Positions 23,801 through 32,127 of a DNA stretch of 64,000 bases are shown piece by piece. The number at the start of each line of letters is the position of its first letter. Within the stretch, counting starts at the first letter, position 1. The position numbers were made by a program, and so were the translations under genes. The notes under the pieces are model-generated. The model was given only the letters and a program-made list of their open reading frames with translations, was not told the origin of the DNA and did not search any database. The stretch is from Prevotella sp. Its GTDB lineage: Bacteria; Bacteroidota; Bacteroidia; Bacteroidales; Bacteroidaceae. Location: NCBI GenBank assembly GCA_017619375.1, contig JAFZSL010000051.1, positions 231,583 through 295,582 of the forward strand, written 5' to 3'.

Positions 23801-25216
23801 CTAATCAGACGTGTCCGACTCGTTTGTCTTTTCTCCTTTCACATTAGCTTCCGACAAGCCATAGCCTTTTTTCTTGTCCACCTGCATGAGAAGGAAGGCA
23901 AAGAAGGTGGAGGCTATGCCAAAGCCGGCAAAAACGAGCATGGGAATGGTAAAGTCGGCGTGGCCGGTGCTGTCGGTATGGGACCCGATGACATTGCCCA
24001 CCAGCATGGGGACAAGCATCAAACCGATGTTCTGTACGAAATAGATGATGCTGTAGGCTGTGCCCAACTGCTTGAGAGGAACAATCTTGGGGACGCTGGG
24101 CCACATCGCACTCGGAACGAGGGAGTAGGAGACGCCATAAAGCAACATCATCAAAGAGGCAAACCATGTGGATTGAAGGATGGGGAGGGCAAGAAGCAGA
24201 TGGCAGAGCGTGACGATGCCACAGCCGATGAGCATCAGCAAACTGCCACGACCCCAACGGTCGTAGGTCAGACCGAACAAGGGGGTTAGCACGATGGTGC
24301 CATAGGGAAGGATGGATACTATCCAACCCGCAGTAACCGTGTCGATGCCGTATTTGTTGACCAATAGGTCGCTGGCGAATTTCAGGAAGGGGCGCAAACT
24401 CGAATAGAAGAGCACGCAAAGGATGGCTATCAGCCAAAAACCCGGATTGCGAAGAATACGAAGCAAATCCTTGAAGGTGAAACTCTCATCGCTTTTGCTT
24501 GGAGCACTAATATCTCTTGAATCCCTGGTACGACTTGTCTCCCTGGAATCCATTATCAGATACACGATGAACATCACAAAACCCATCAACAACAAGGCGG
24601 CTCCTGCGAGAAGAGGGGCCGACACCCCATAGGCATTGGCAATCACAGGACTCATGCTGATGGCGCTTGCCGTGCCCAAGCGGGCCATCGCCACTTGGAC
24701 GCCCATCGCCGAGGCCAACTCATGGCCTGTGAACCATTTCGTCACCACTTTGGAGACGGTGATGCCCGTGATGTCGCAACCCACGCCGAACATGCCGAAG
24801 CCAAGGGCGGATACCAGCACCTGGACTTTCATATGGGCGGGTATCAAACCGAAAAGGGTGATGGGAAGGTCGGTGTAATCCGTAGGACTAAGGTATTGGA
24901 CAGCAAAGTAATTCACCACGGAGCCAACGAGCATCATGCCGGTGGCAAGAAGACCGGTGAAACGGATGCCGCACTTGTCGAGAATGAGGCCTCCCCAAAA
25001 CAGCATCAGGAGGAAGATGTTGAAAATGCTGTAACTTCCAGCGTAAAACCCATATTCCTCAGAAGTCCAACCCATGCCGCCTTCCGACACGGGTGCTTTC
25101 AGTGTCGTGGACAAAGGGGAGACAATATCCCAGAATACGTAGCCCATCATCATGACGAAGGCCACGATGAAAAGCACCGTCCAACGGCGCATGCGGGAAG
25201 GGTTGGCTTTTGGCAT
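23801..25216 (-). CDS. MFS transporter (paralogue of the next gene)
   Basis: The 471-aa protein has about 12 membrane helices. The opening WTVLFIVAFVMMMGYVFWDIVSPLSTTL and the loop LILDKCGIRFTG place it with the DK/R-G MFS group. A hydrophilic central loop (DSRETSRTRDSRDISAPSK, about residue 226) joins the two six-helix halves. It is similar to the protein at 25297 along its length. I think both are closest to MFSD1-type peptide carriers, but only by pattern. It lies 80 nt after that gene. Confidence 0.85.
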   Translation of the reverse strand: MPKANPSRMRRWTVLFIVAFVMMMGYVFWDIVSPLSTTLKAPVSEGGMGWTSEEYGFYAGSYSIFNIFLLMLFWGGLILDKCGIRFTGLLATGMMLVGSVVNYFAVQYLSPTDYTDLPITLFGLIPAHMKVQVLVSALGFGMFGVGCDITGITVSKVVTKWFTGHELASAMGVQVAMARLGTASAISMSPVIANAYGVSAPLLAGAALLLMGFVMFIVYLIMDSRETSRTRDSRDISAPSKSDESFTFKDLLRILRNPGFWLIAILCVLFYSSLRPFLKFASDLLVNKYGIDTVTAGWIVSILPYGTIVLTPLFGLTYDRWGRGSLLMLIGCGIVTLCHLLLALPILQSTWFASLMMLLYGVSYSLVPSAMWPSVPKIVPLKQLGTAYSIIYFVQNIGLMLVPMLVGNVIGSHTDSTGHADFTIPMLVFAGFGIASTFFAFLLMQVDKKKGYGLSEANVKGEKTNESDTSD

Positions 25217-25296
25217 TTGTTTTGGTTCCTTATCTTATCAGACGGGTCGGAGCAGTATGAGCTGTCCGACCCGACTGAGGATTGACGGCAAAAAAC

Positions 25297-26952
25297 TTAC
25301 TTGATGTTGGGCTCTTCCAAACCAAGGCCCTTCTTGCGGTCGACAGCCTTGAGAATCAACCCCAGAACCAATGCTGCCACACCAAGGCAGGCAAGCATCA
25401 CAAGGGGGGCCGTGTAGTTGTAACTCACTGCGGCTTCCTCGGGGGTGATGGTGTTGTTGGCCAAGCCTTCCACAATGTCAGGATTGGTCTTGTCAAGCAC
25501 CTTGCCGATAAGCAGGGGGAACAACCACAAACCGATGTTCTGAATCCAGAAAATAAGGGCGTAGGCAGAGCCTATCACCTTGGAGTCCACCAACTTGGGG
25601 ACGCTGGGCCACAACGAGGCGGGCACCAGGGAGAAGGAGGCTCCCAGCACGAGGATGGTGGCATAGGCGACGATGACACCACCGACAGCGTTGCTCTTGA
25701 ACAACGGAAGGATGAATGCGAAGGTCAAATGGCAGGCGATGAGCAGCAAGGAGCCTAAGACAAGCATCGTGGCGGCCTTGCCCTTGTGGTCAACATAACT
25801 GCCAAGAATGGGGGTGATGCCCACGGCCAGCAATGGGAATACGGCAAAGATGGTCTCTGCAGACTGACGCATATAGCCCATGTAGCAGAACACGATGAGG
25901 GCAATCACCGACAAGGCGAGAAGCATGTTGCGCTTGCCCTTGTCTTTCATGAAGTTGCTGGCGAATGCAGAGGCGGCCACCACAAGCATGATGAGATACT
26001 GGACGATGGTCACCTGGCTGCCTGCCCAGAAGGAGTTGGGGTCGACCTTCGTAAAGGTGAGGTTGCACTGCAACATGTTCACGGCATATTTCTGGAAGGG
26101 GAAGATGGCGGAGTAATAGAGGACGCAGAGCAGGGCTACCAACCAGAATCCACTGCTGGATAGAATCTGGCCGATGTCGCTGACCTTGAAGGGGTCGTCC
26201 TTCTCTTCTGCCTCGCCGGTCTGGGAGTCCAGTTTCTTGTCCATGAAGAAATACACGATGAACATGATAAGGGCGATGCACAGCAGAACTACGCCGAATG
26301 CCACGGAACGGGATACGCTCACCACGCCGCCCAACTTGGCGAAGAAGGGCGAGAAAATCATGCAGGTGGCGACACCAAGGCGGGCAAGGGCCATCTCGGA
26401 ACCCATGGCAAGGGCCATGTCACGGCCTTTGAACCACTTCACGATACCACGACTCACCGTGATGCCGGCCATCTCGCAGCCGCAACCGAAAATCATGAAA
26501 CCGACGGCGGCAAACTTGGCTGAAGCGGGCATGCCACGATAGAAGGGGGAGATGCCCAACTCATCGAAACCGGGGATGTAGTTGAGATTGTTGGTGAACC
26601 ATGTCTCCAAACCGCTACCGGCAAAACTGTCGGTCACGGCATACCATTTGATGATGGCACCCACCAGCATGACGGCGCCGGACAGGATGGCGGTGAAACG
26701 GACACCCATCTTGTCGAGGATGATGCCGGCAAAAATCAAGAAGAAGACAAACACGTTGAGGAACACCTCGGAACCTTGCATCGTACCGAATGCGGTGGAG
26801 TCCCATCCGCGTGTTTCAAGCATCAAGTCCTTGATGGGAGACAAGATGTCCATGAAAATATATGAACAGAACATGGCAAGTGCCAACAGCAGAAGAGCGG
26901 TCCAGCGCATTCCGGCGGAGTCGCGTAGGGTCTTTTGAATTTTCTCAGTCAT
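25297..26952 (-). CDS. MFS transporter
   Basis: A 551-aa protein with 12 or more membrane helices. It shares with the next gene the start WTALLLLALAMFCSYIFMDIL and IILDKMGVRFTAIL, so the pair arose by duplication. The loop between helices 1 and 2 is normal, but a larger extracytoplasmic stretch is near residues 105-140 (GLETWFTNNLNYIPGFDELG). Its gene lies 93 nt after the S9 peptidase gene. Uptake of peptides released by that peptidase would fit, but is only an inference. Confidence 0.85.
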   Translation of the reverse strand: MTEKIQKTLRDSAGMRWTALLLLALAMFCSYIFMDILSPIKDLMLETRGWDSTAFGTMQGSEVFLNVFVFFLIFAGIILDKMGVRFTAILSGAVMLVGAIIKWYAVTDSFAGSGLETWFTNNLNYIPGFDELGISPFYRGMPASAKFAAVGFMIFGCGCEMAGITVSRGIVKWFKGRDMALAMGSEMALARLGVATCMIFSPFFAKLGGVVSVSRSVAFGVVLLCIALIMFIVYFFMDKKLDSQTGEAEEKDDPFKVSDIGQILSSSGFWLVALLCVLYYSAIFPFQKYAVNMLQCNLTFTKVDPNSFWAGSQVTIVQYLIMLVVAASAFASNFMKDKGKRNMLLALSVIALIVFCYMGYMRQSAETIFAVFPLLAVGITPILGSYVDHKGKAATMLVLGSLLLIACHLTFAFILPLFKSNAVGGVIVAYATILVLGASFSLVPASLWPSVPKLVDSKVIGSAYALIFWIQNIGLWLFPLLIGKVLDKTNPDIVEGLANNTITPEEAAVSYNYTAPLVMLACLGVAALVLGLILKAVDRKKGLGLEEPNIK

Positions 26953-27045
26953 TTTTATAGTTGTTTTTTTGTTTTAATGCTTGCAGTAGTCCCTATGGTT
27001 CCTATGGTCCCTTTGGACTTGATGGTCTCTATGGTTTTTGTGTGC

Positions 27046-29217
27046 TTATTTCAAATATTTGTCAAGCCAGTTGAAATACGTGCGTTGCCAGAGGATGCCG
27101 TTCTGGGGTTTGAGCACCCAGTGGTTCTCGTCGGGGAAGATGAGCAGTTGGGCCTCAATGCCTTTCATACGGGCGGCGTTGAAGGCGCTCATGCCCTGTG
27201 TGGCGTTGATGCGGTAGTCTTTCTCTCCGTGGATGCAGAGGATGGGGGTGTCCCAATCGTCGACGAAGCGGTGGGGAGAGTTGGCGTAGGTCTTGCGGGC
27301 GTTTGCCGTTTGGTCCTTGTTCCAGTAGGCATCGTCATACTCCCAGTTGCTGAACCAGTTCTCCTCGGTCTCGGTATACATCGCCTCGAGGTTGAAGGCT
27401 CCGTCGTGGGCGATGAAGCATTTGAAACGCTTGTCGTGGTGTCCGGCAAGGTAATACACGCTGAAACCGCCGAAAGAGGCGCCGACGGCTCCAAGGCGGT
27501 TGCGGTCGACATAGGGCAGGGTGTTGCAGGCGTCGTCGATGGCTGTCAGATAGTCAGACATGCACTGGCCGGTCCAGTCGCCGCTGATTTCCTCGCACCA
27601 CTCACTGCCGAAACCGGGGAGGCCGTGGCGGTTGGGCGCTACAATGACATAGCCTTGGGAGGCCATGATCATGAAGTTCCAACGATAACTCCAGAACTGC
27701 GACACGGGGCTTTGCGGACCGCCTTCGCAGAAGAGCAGGGTGGGGTATTTCTTCGTCTCGTCGAAATGCGGAGGACGGATGACCCAGTACATCATATCCT
27801 TGTTGTCGGTGCTTTTCACCCAACATTGTTCCACGGAGGGAAGTGACAACTGGTCGAGGATATGCTTGTTCTCATAGGTGAGTTGGGTCACAGCCGCCAT
27901 GTCCTTGGCTTTCTTCCCGGGCGTGACGATGTAAAGGTCGGCTGGGGCGATGAAACTGTGGCGCTCTGCCAACAGACGCTTGCCATCGCCCAACATCTGC
28001 ACCGAACCGTAGTCGGCCCAGCGCTCACCGGTGTTCACTTGAGTTACGTTACCCTTGCGGTCGATGGAGTAGATGTTGAACGTGCCGTGCCAGACGCCGG
28101 TGAAGTAAATCTGTGCGTCCTTGGTGTCCGACCAGCAGAAACCATCGACATCGGAGTCAAAGGACTCTGTCAGGTAACGCTTTTCACCTGTGGCCAGGTC
28201 ATAGAGGCAGAGGCGGTTGCGGTCGGCCTCGTAGCCGTCGCGGGCCATGCTCTGCCAAGCGATGTACTTGCCATCGGGGGAGAATTGCGGGTTCTGGTCG
28301 TAGCCGGGATTGTTCTTCAGGTTCTCTGGGGCGTTCACCGATTGGTTGCGCATCGTCTTGGTGGCGTCCACCTTCGGAGCTTGGTAGCCCTCAGGCTTGC
28401 AGAGGTTGCGTGTGGTCTTTTTCTCTACATCGTAGAGGAAGATGTCGGAGTCGGTGGAGATGGAATATTCCAGACCGGTCTTTTTGCGGCAGGTGTAGGC
28501 TATCTGCTTCGAGTCACGGCTCCAATCGAGTTGCTCGATGCCGCCGAAAGGCTCCATGGGGCATTCGAAAGGCTCGCCTTCAAGCAGGTCGCGACCCGCT
28601 CCGATGCCATTGGGAGTCACCTCGGCCACGAAGGGGTGGGCGATGCTCTCCACATAGTGGTCCCAGTGACGGTACATCAGGTCGGTGACCAGGCGGCCGG
28701 TGGCTTTGGGAAGGTCGGAGGGGTTTTCCTTGATGATGTCGTGGAAGGGGATGGACTTGATATACACCACGCGGTTGCCGTCGGGAGAGAACTTGTAGCC
28801 TTCCACTTCACCGCCGGTGTGGCTGAGTTGACGGCGGTCGCTGCCATCGGGGGCCATCGTCCATATCTCGCCGCCGGTGAGGAAGGCGATGCGCCCGCCC
28901 AGCCACGAAGGGTCGGTCTCGTTTGAGGCGCTGGTGGTCAGTTGGCGCTGACCGCTGCCGTCGCTGTTGATGATGCAGAGGACATGGTGGCTGGCGTTGG
29001 CCTCCACGCTGTAGTAACCGATTTGATAGACAACTTGCTTGCCATCGGGAGACGGGGCGTAGCTGCTGATGCGGCCCATGGCCCACAGGGCCTCGGGGGT
29101 GAGCAAGTCGCCTTTCATGGTGATGGTGTTCTTGCCGATGTTTGGCTTGTCCTGGGCCTCGGCGCCCTGGGTGGAGGTGATGGCGATAGCGGCTGCCATG
29201 ATGAGGATTTTGTACAT
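27046..29217 (-). CDS. S9 family serine peptidase (prolyl-oligopeptidase/DPP type), exported
   Basis: The 723-aa protein has a signal peptide (MYKILIMAAAIAITSTQGAEA) and an N-terminal beta-propeller of WD/TolB-like blades (SPDGKQVVYQI, FSPDGNRVVYI, SPDGKYIAWQS). The C-terminal alpha/beta-hydrolase has the nucleophile in VGASFGGFSV (S581), an Asp after the HGEKD motif and the His in DENHW. It should cleave short peptides in the periplasm. It starts 5 nt after yidC ends, and this yidC-peptidase order is common in Bacteroidales from memory. Confidence 0.93.
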   Translation of the reverse strand: MYKILIMAAAIAITSTQGAEAQDKPNIGKNTITMKGDLLTPEALWAMGRISSYAPSPDGKQVVYQIGYYSVEANASHHVLCIINSDGSGQRQLTTSASNETDPSWLGGRIAFLTGGEIWTMAPDGSDRRQLSHTGGEVEGYKFSPDGNRVVYIKSIPFHDIIKENPSDLPKATGRLVTDLMYRHWDHYVESIAHPFVAEVTPNGIGAGRDLLEGEPFECPMEPFGGIEQLDWSRDSKQIAYTCRKKTGLEYSISTDSDIFLYDVEKKTTRNLCKPEGYQAPKVDATKTMRNQSVNAPENLKNNPGYDQNPQFSPDGKYIAWQSMARDGYEADRNRLCLYDLATGEKRYLTESFDSDVDGFCWSDTKDAQIYFTGVWHGTFNIYSIDRKGNVTQVNTGERWADYGSVQMLGDGKRLLAERHSFIAPADLYIVTPGKKAKDMAAVTQLTYENKHILDQLSLPSVEQCWVKSTDNKDMMYWVIRPPHFDETKKYPTLLFCEGGPQSPVSQFWSYRWNFMIMASQGYVIVAPNRHGLPGFGSEWCEEISGDWTGQCMSDYLTAIDDACNTLPYVDRNRLGAVGASFGGFSVYYLAGHHDKRFKCFIAHDGAFNLEAMYTETEENWFSNWEYDDAYWNKDQTANARKTYANSPHRFVDDWDTPILCIHGEKDYRINATQGMSAFNAARMKGIEAQLLIFPDENHWVLKPQNGILWQRTYFNWLDKYLK

Positions 29218-29222
29218 AGGGG

Positions 29223-31145
29223 TTATTTCTTGAGTTTCTTGTTCAATTCGTTTTGCTTGCGGTCAAGTTCTTCGCGCTTGCGTTTCATCTCTTCCTGCTG
29301 TTGTTGCATCTGTTGCTGCATTGCTTCCAGGCGTGCGGCGAAGCCTTTCTTCTTCTTGGGGTTCTTCTTGTTCTCTTCGTAGCGGGCTTCCAGATAGGCA
29401 AGCAATTTCTTGTCGTTGGTGGTCTTGCGAAGGATGAACATGATGGCGGCGCTGAAGAAGAGTGAGATGAAATAGTAGAAGTTGAGGCCGGCACTGTAGT
29501 TGTTGAACATGAAGAAGAAGAACACGGGCATGAGGAACATCATCCATTGCATCATCTTCATTTGTTGGGCTTGTTCGCCCACCATCTGGTCGCGCTGCTG
29601 GCGCATGGTCATCACGGAATAGAGGAGGTTAGCCACGCAGAAAAGGACGCAGGTGAGCGACAGGTGGTCGCCGATGGCCCAGATGGGGGTGTCCCATTGC
29701 AGGATGGGGTCGTAGGTGGAGAGGTCGTTGATCCAGAGGAATTTCTCACCACGAAGTTGGATGGCATTCGGCACGAAGTTGAACATCGCAATCCAGATGG
29801 GCATTTGGATGAGCATCGGGAGACAGCCGCTAAGAGGACTTACGCCATATTGGGAGTAAATCTGCATCTGTGCCTGGCTCTTCTGCATCTGGTCCTCTGG
29901 CTTGTCGTATTGCTTGGTGGCCTCTTCGATTTTGGGACGGAGAACACGCATCTTGGCCGAACTCATGTAACTCTTCTTCACCATGGGATAGGTGATGGCT
30001 TTCAACAGCAACGTGATGAGAATCAGCACGATGCCCATGTTCAAGCCAAGTTTGGTGAGCCAGTCGAAGACATAGAGGGTGAAAAAGCGGTTGATATAGC
30101 GGATGAGAGGCCAGCCAAGATAGACGAGGCGCTCCATCTTCAGGTCTTTGCCGAAGTGGCTTTCCTTTTCAACGGCTTGCAACAGACGGAAGTCGTTGGG
30201 ACCATAGAAGAACTCCAACTCCGTGGCTGTCTCGCCCTTGGGGTCGAAGAAGGTTTCCAACTCGGCATCATAGGTCTTCAAATAGCCGGTGCTCTTGTCT
30301 TGGGGCACGCTTTTCACCTTGGCGCCGGTGGAGAATTCGTCCTTTGCTATCATTATCGTGCTGAAGAACTGGCTCTTGAAGGCTACCCAGTCGAGCGGAG
30401 TCTCAAGCACCTCGCTCTTCTCCTGGGTCTCGCTCAGATAGTCGGTGCCAGAACCTTTCTCCTTGTAGGTGAGGGTGGCATAACGGTTCTCGAACTCATG
30501 GCCTTTCTCCTGTTGCTTGCAGCGCTCGTGCCATGTCACGTTCATCGTATGGGTCTTCGGGGAGAACATTCCCTCCATGCCTACGGCCTTAAAGGAGAAA
30601 TAAGCCATGTAGTTGGTGCCGAGACGGTAGGTCATCACGATGCTGCGGCCGTCGCCGGCATCAGCAGTGAACGTCACCGTGCTGTCGCTTTGCTCCGAAG
30701 GGGTGAAAAAGAGGTCAGAGGTGGAGATGTTCGTCTCCTTGCCCTCAAGGCTGAAGTCGAGTTGCTGGTCCTTGCCCTCGAAGATGGTGACATCGGGCTT
30801 GCCTTCCTTGTCCTTGAAACCTTTCACGACGGCTTTCGTCACCGTGCCGCCCTTGGTGCTCAGCGTGAGTTCCAACTTCTCGTTCTTCAGCACCACGTCG
30901 CTGGCGGTGCCATTCAAGGCGTTGTGGAAGATGGCGGTGCTGTCCTCACGGGCTTGTGCTAATTCTGCGGTCTTCTTGGCCTCTTCTTGTTTCTTTTTCT
31001 CGGCGGCTTGCTTTGCTGCGGCCTTCTCCTTCTCAACTTGTTCTTGTTGGGCTTTCAATTCCTCTTCGGAGGGTTTGTGATACCAACTCCAGCCTATCAG
31101 GATGGCTGCTATCAGCACGAAACCGATGATAGTGTTCTTATCCAT
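29223..31145 (-). CDS. yidC: membrane protein insertase YidC
   Basis: The 640-aa protein inserts and folds inner-membrane proteins. It has an N-terminal signal anchor (IIGFVLIAAILIGWSWYH), a large periplasmic beta domain (residues about 70-350), and a C-terminal core with five membrane segments (FTLYVFDWLTKLGLNMGIVL and onward) including the hydrophilic-groove region. The final 70 residues are Lys/Gln-rich (KKGFAARLEAMQQQMQQQQE), as in ribosome-binding YidC tails. It is the first gene of a likely operon with the S9 peptidase and the MFS pair. Confidence 0.96.
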   Translation of the reverse strand: MDKNTIIGFVLIAAILIGWSWYHKPSEEELKAQQEQVEKEKAAAKQAAEKKKQEEAKKTAELAQAREDSTAIFHNALNGTASDVVLKNEKLELTLSTKGGTVTKAVVKGFKDKEGKPDVTIFEGKDQQLDFSLEGKETNISTSDLFFTPSEQSDSTVTFTADAGDGRSIVMTYRLGTNYMAYFSFKAVGMEGMFSPKTHTMNVTWHERCKQQEKGHEFENRYATLTYKEKGSGTDYLSETQEKSEVLETPLDWVAFKSQFFSTIMIAKDEFSTGAKVKSVPQDKSTGYLKTYDAELETFFDPKGETATELEFFYGPNDFRLLQAVEKESHFGKDLKMERLVYLGWPLIRYINRFFTLYVFDWLTKLGLNMGIVLILITLLLKAITYPMVKKSYMSSAKMRVLRPKIEEATKQYDKPEDQMQKSQAQMQIYSQYGVSPLSGCLPMLIQMPIWIAMFNFVPNAIQLRGEKFLWINDLSTYDPILQWDTPIWAIGDHLSLTCVLFCVANLLYSVMTMRQQRDQMVGEQAQQMKMMQWMMFLMPVFFFFMFNNYSAGLNFYYFISLFFSAAIMFILRKTTNDKKLLAYLEARYEENKKNPKKKKGFAARLEAMQQQMQQQQEEMKRKREELDRKQNELNKKLKK

Positions 31146-31223
31146 TGTCGTTTTTTTATCCTTGATTTGATGATTTTACCTTAAAGAGGCATCTTTGATA
31201 CCTAAGTTTGGAGCATTTGAATT

Positions 31224-31232
31224 GCAAAAGTA
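31224..31232 (-). promoter_or_regulatory. -7 box of yidC (TACTTTTGC)
   Basis: TACTTTTGC on the minus strand, 78 nt before the yidC ATG. Confidence 0.45.
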
Positions 31233-31381
31233 CATATTTTCTGCGACACTCACAAATTGTTGCACGATATATTCTTTAACACATCACACCAATTAACTTA
31301 ATTTTCACCTATCTGCCCTTCATCCTTGGTAATTATTGCTAAAAAAACGGACAGTTTGCTTTGTTTTGCTGCTTGTCGAAC

Positions 31382-31390
31382 TATTTTTGC
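31382..31390 (+). promoter_or_regulatory. -7 box before the gene at 31404 (TATTTTTGC)
   Basis: TATTTTTGC lies 13 nt before the chosen ATG at 31404. If used, the leader is only a few nucleotides long, and the in-frame start at 31326 would lie upstream of the promoter and be excluded. Confidence 0.5.
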
Positions 31391-31403
31391 AAAAAAAGAA
31401 CTG

Positions 31404-31958
31404 ATGTCTTGTTTACTTTTTTCTTGTGCTCAAAAGGCTTTGTTGTGCCTGCTCGTTTGCTGCTTTCCTTTGTCTTTGATGGCACAGGTGCGTTGCGTGG
31501 TCATCGACAAGGAGACGGGAGTGCCGGTGCGTGACGTGAAGGCATGCACCGACGTTGGAGGGGTGTTCACTTCCGACTATCAAGGGAATCTGGTGATCGA
31601 CACGATTTTCCATTCTGCTGTTCTCAGGCATGGCAGTTACTTGGAACGGAAGGTGGAAAAACGGGAATTGAGAGACACGCTTTGGTTGTTGCCAAAGGCC
31701 ATCAAGTTGGAGGAGGTGGTGGTGTGGGGCGAGGCTCGGAAAGGCGTGTTCCCTTGGATGAGCATTGTCATGGCGCAGGCGGCGGCTACGGCGACACCGC
31801 CTCCCGGGGGTGTGTCCTTTGATTTCTTCGAGATGTTCAGGAAAAAGCCGCTGAGCAAGAAGGCACGGAAAAAGAACGAACAGGTGTTGAAGGAATTGGA
31901 AAGAATGGAACAGGAAGAGAGGGAAAACACAACGTCTCCTTTGCCGTACACGCCTTGA
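31404..31958 (+). CDS. small exported protein with carboxypeptidase-regulatory-like domain
   Basis: With the ATG at 31404 the protein is 184 aa and has a signal peptide (LLCLLVCCFPLSLMAQ). The mature part begins VRCVVIDKETGVPVRDVKA, the usual start of a carboxypeptidase-D regulatory-like beta sandwich, and includes IKLEEVVVWGEA, which recalls the linker before SusC-type plug domains. After about residue 110 it turns to a Pro/Gly segment and a Lys/Glu-rich helix. It looks like the N-terminal part of a TonB-linked protein without the barrel. Function unknown. The next gene starts 169 bp later with its own -7 box. Confidence 0.65.
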   Translation: MSCLLFSCAQKALLCLLVCCFPLSLMAQVRCVVIDKETGVPVRDVKACTDVGGVFTSDYQGNLVIDTIFHSAVLRHGSYLERKVEKRELRDTLWLLPKAIKLEEVVVWGEARKGVFPWMSIVMAQAAATATPPPGGVSFDFFEMFRKKPLSKKARKKNEQVLKELERMEQEERENTTSPLPYTP

Positions 31959-32056
31959 CGATGGCTTTGAAGAAAGATGCAGGAACAGGAAGGAGGGAAA
32001 CCTGTTTTTTTAACTTTTTTTGCAAAAATACATATTGTTGTCTCGCCATTGTTTTG

Positions 32057-32065
32057 TATCTTTGC
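32057..32065 (+). promoter_or_regulatory. -7 box of the 772-aa protein gene (TATCTTTGC)
   Basis: TATCTTTGC with a TTG triplet 19 nt upstream (32035-32037), 62 nt before the ATG at 32128. Confidence 0.55.
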
Positions 32066-32127
32066 ATCACATTTATTTTCTCCACGACAAACCGGCTTTT
32101 TGCCCGATATGATGCTCGTCGTTGAGA

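Noticed and set aside
29547-30962. Plus-strand open frame of about 470 codons opposite yidC
   Set aside because: Low-complexity antisense product; yidC on the other strand is certain.
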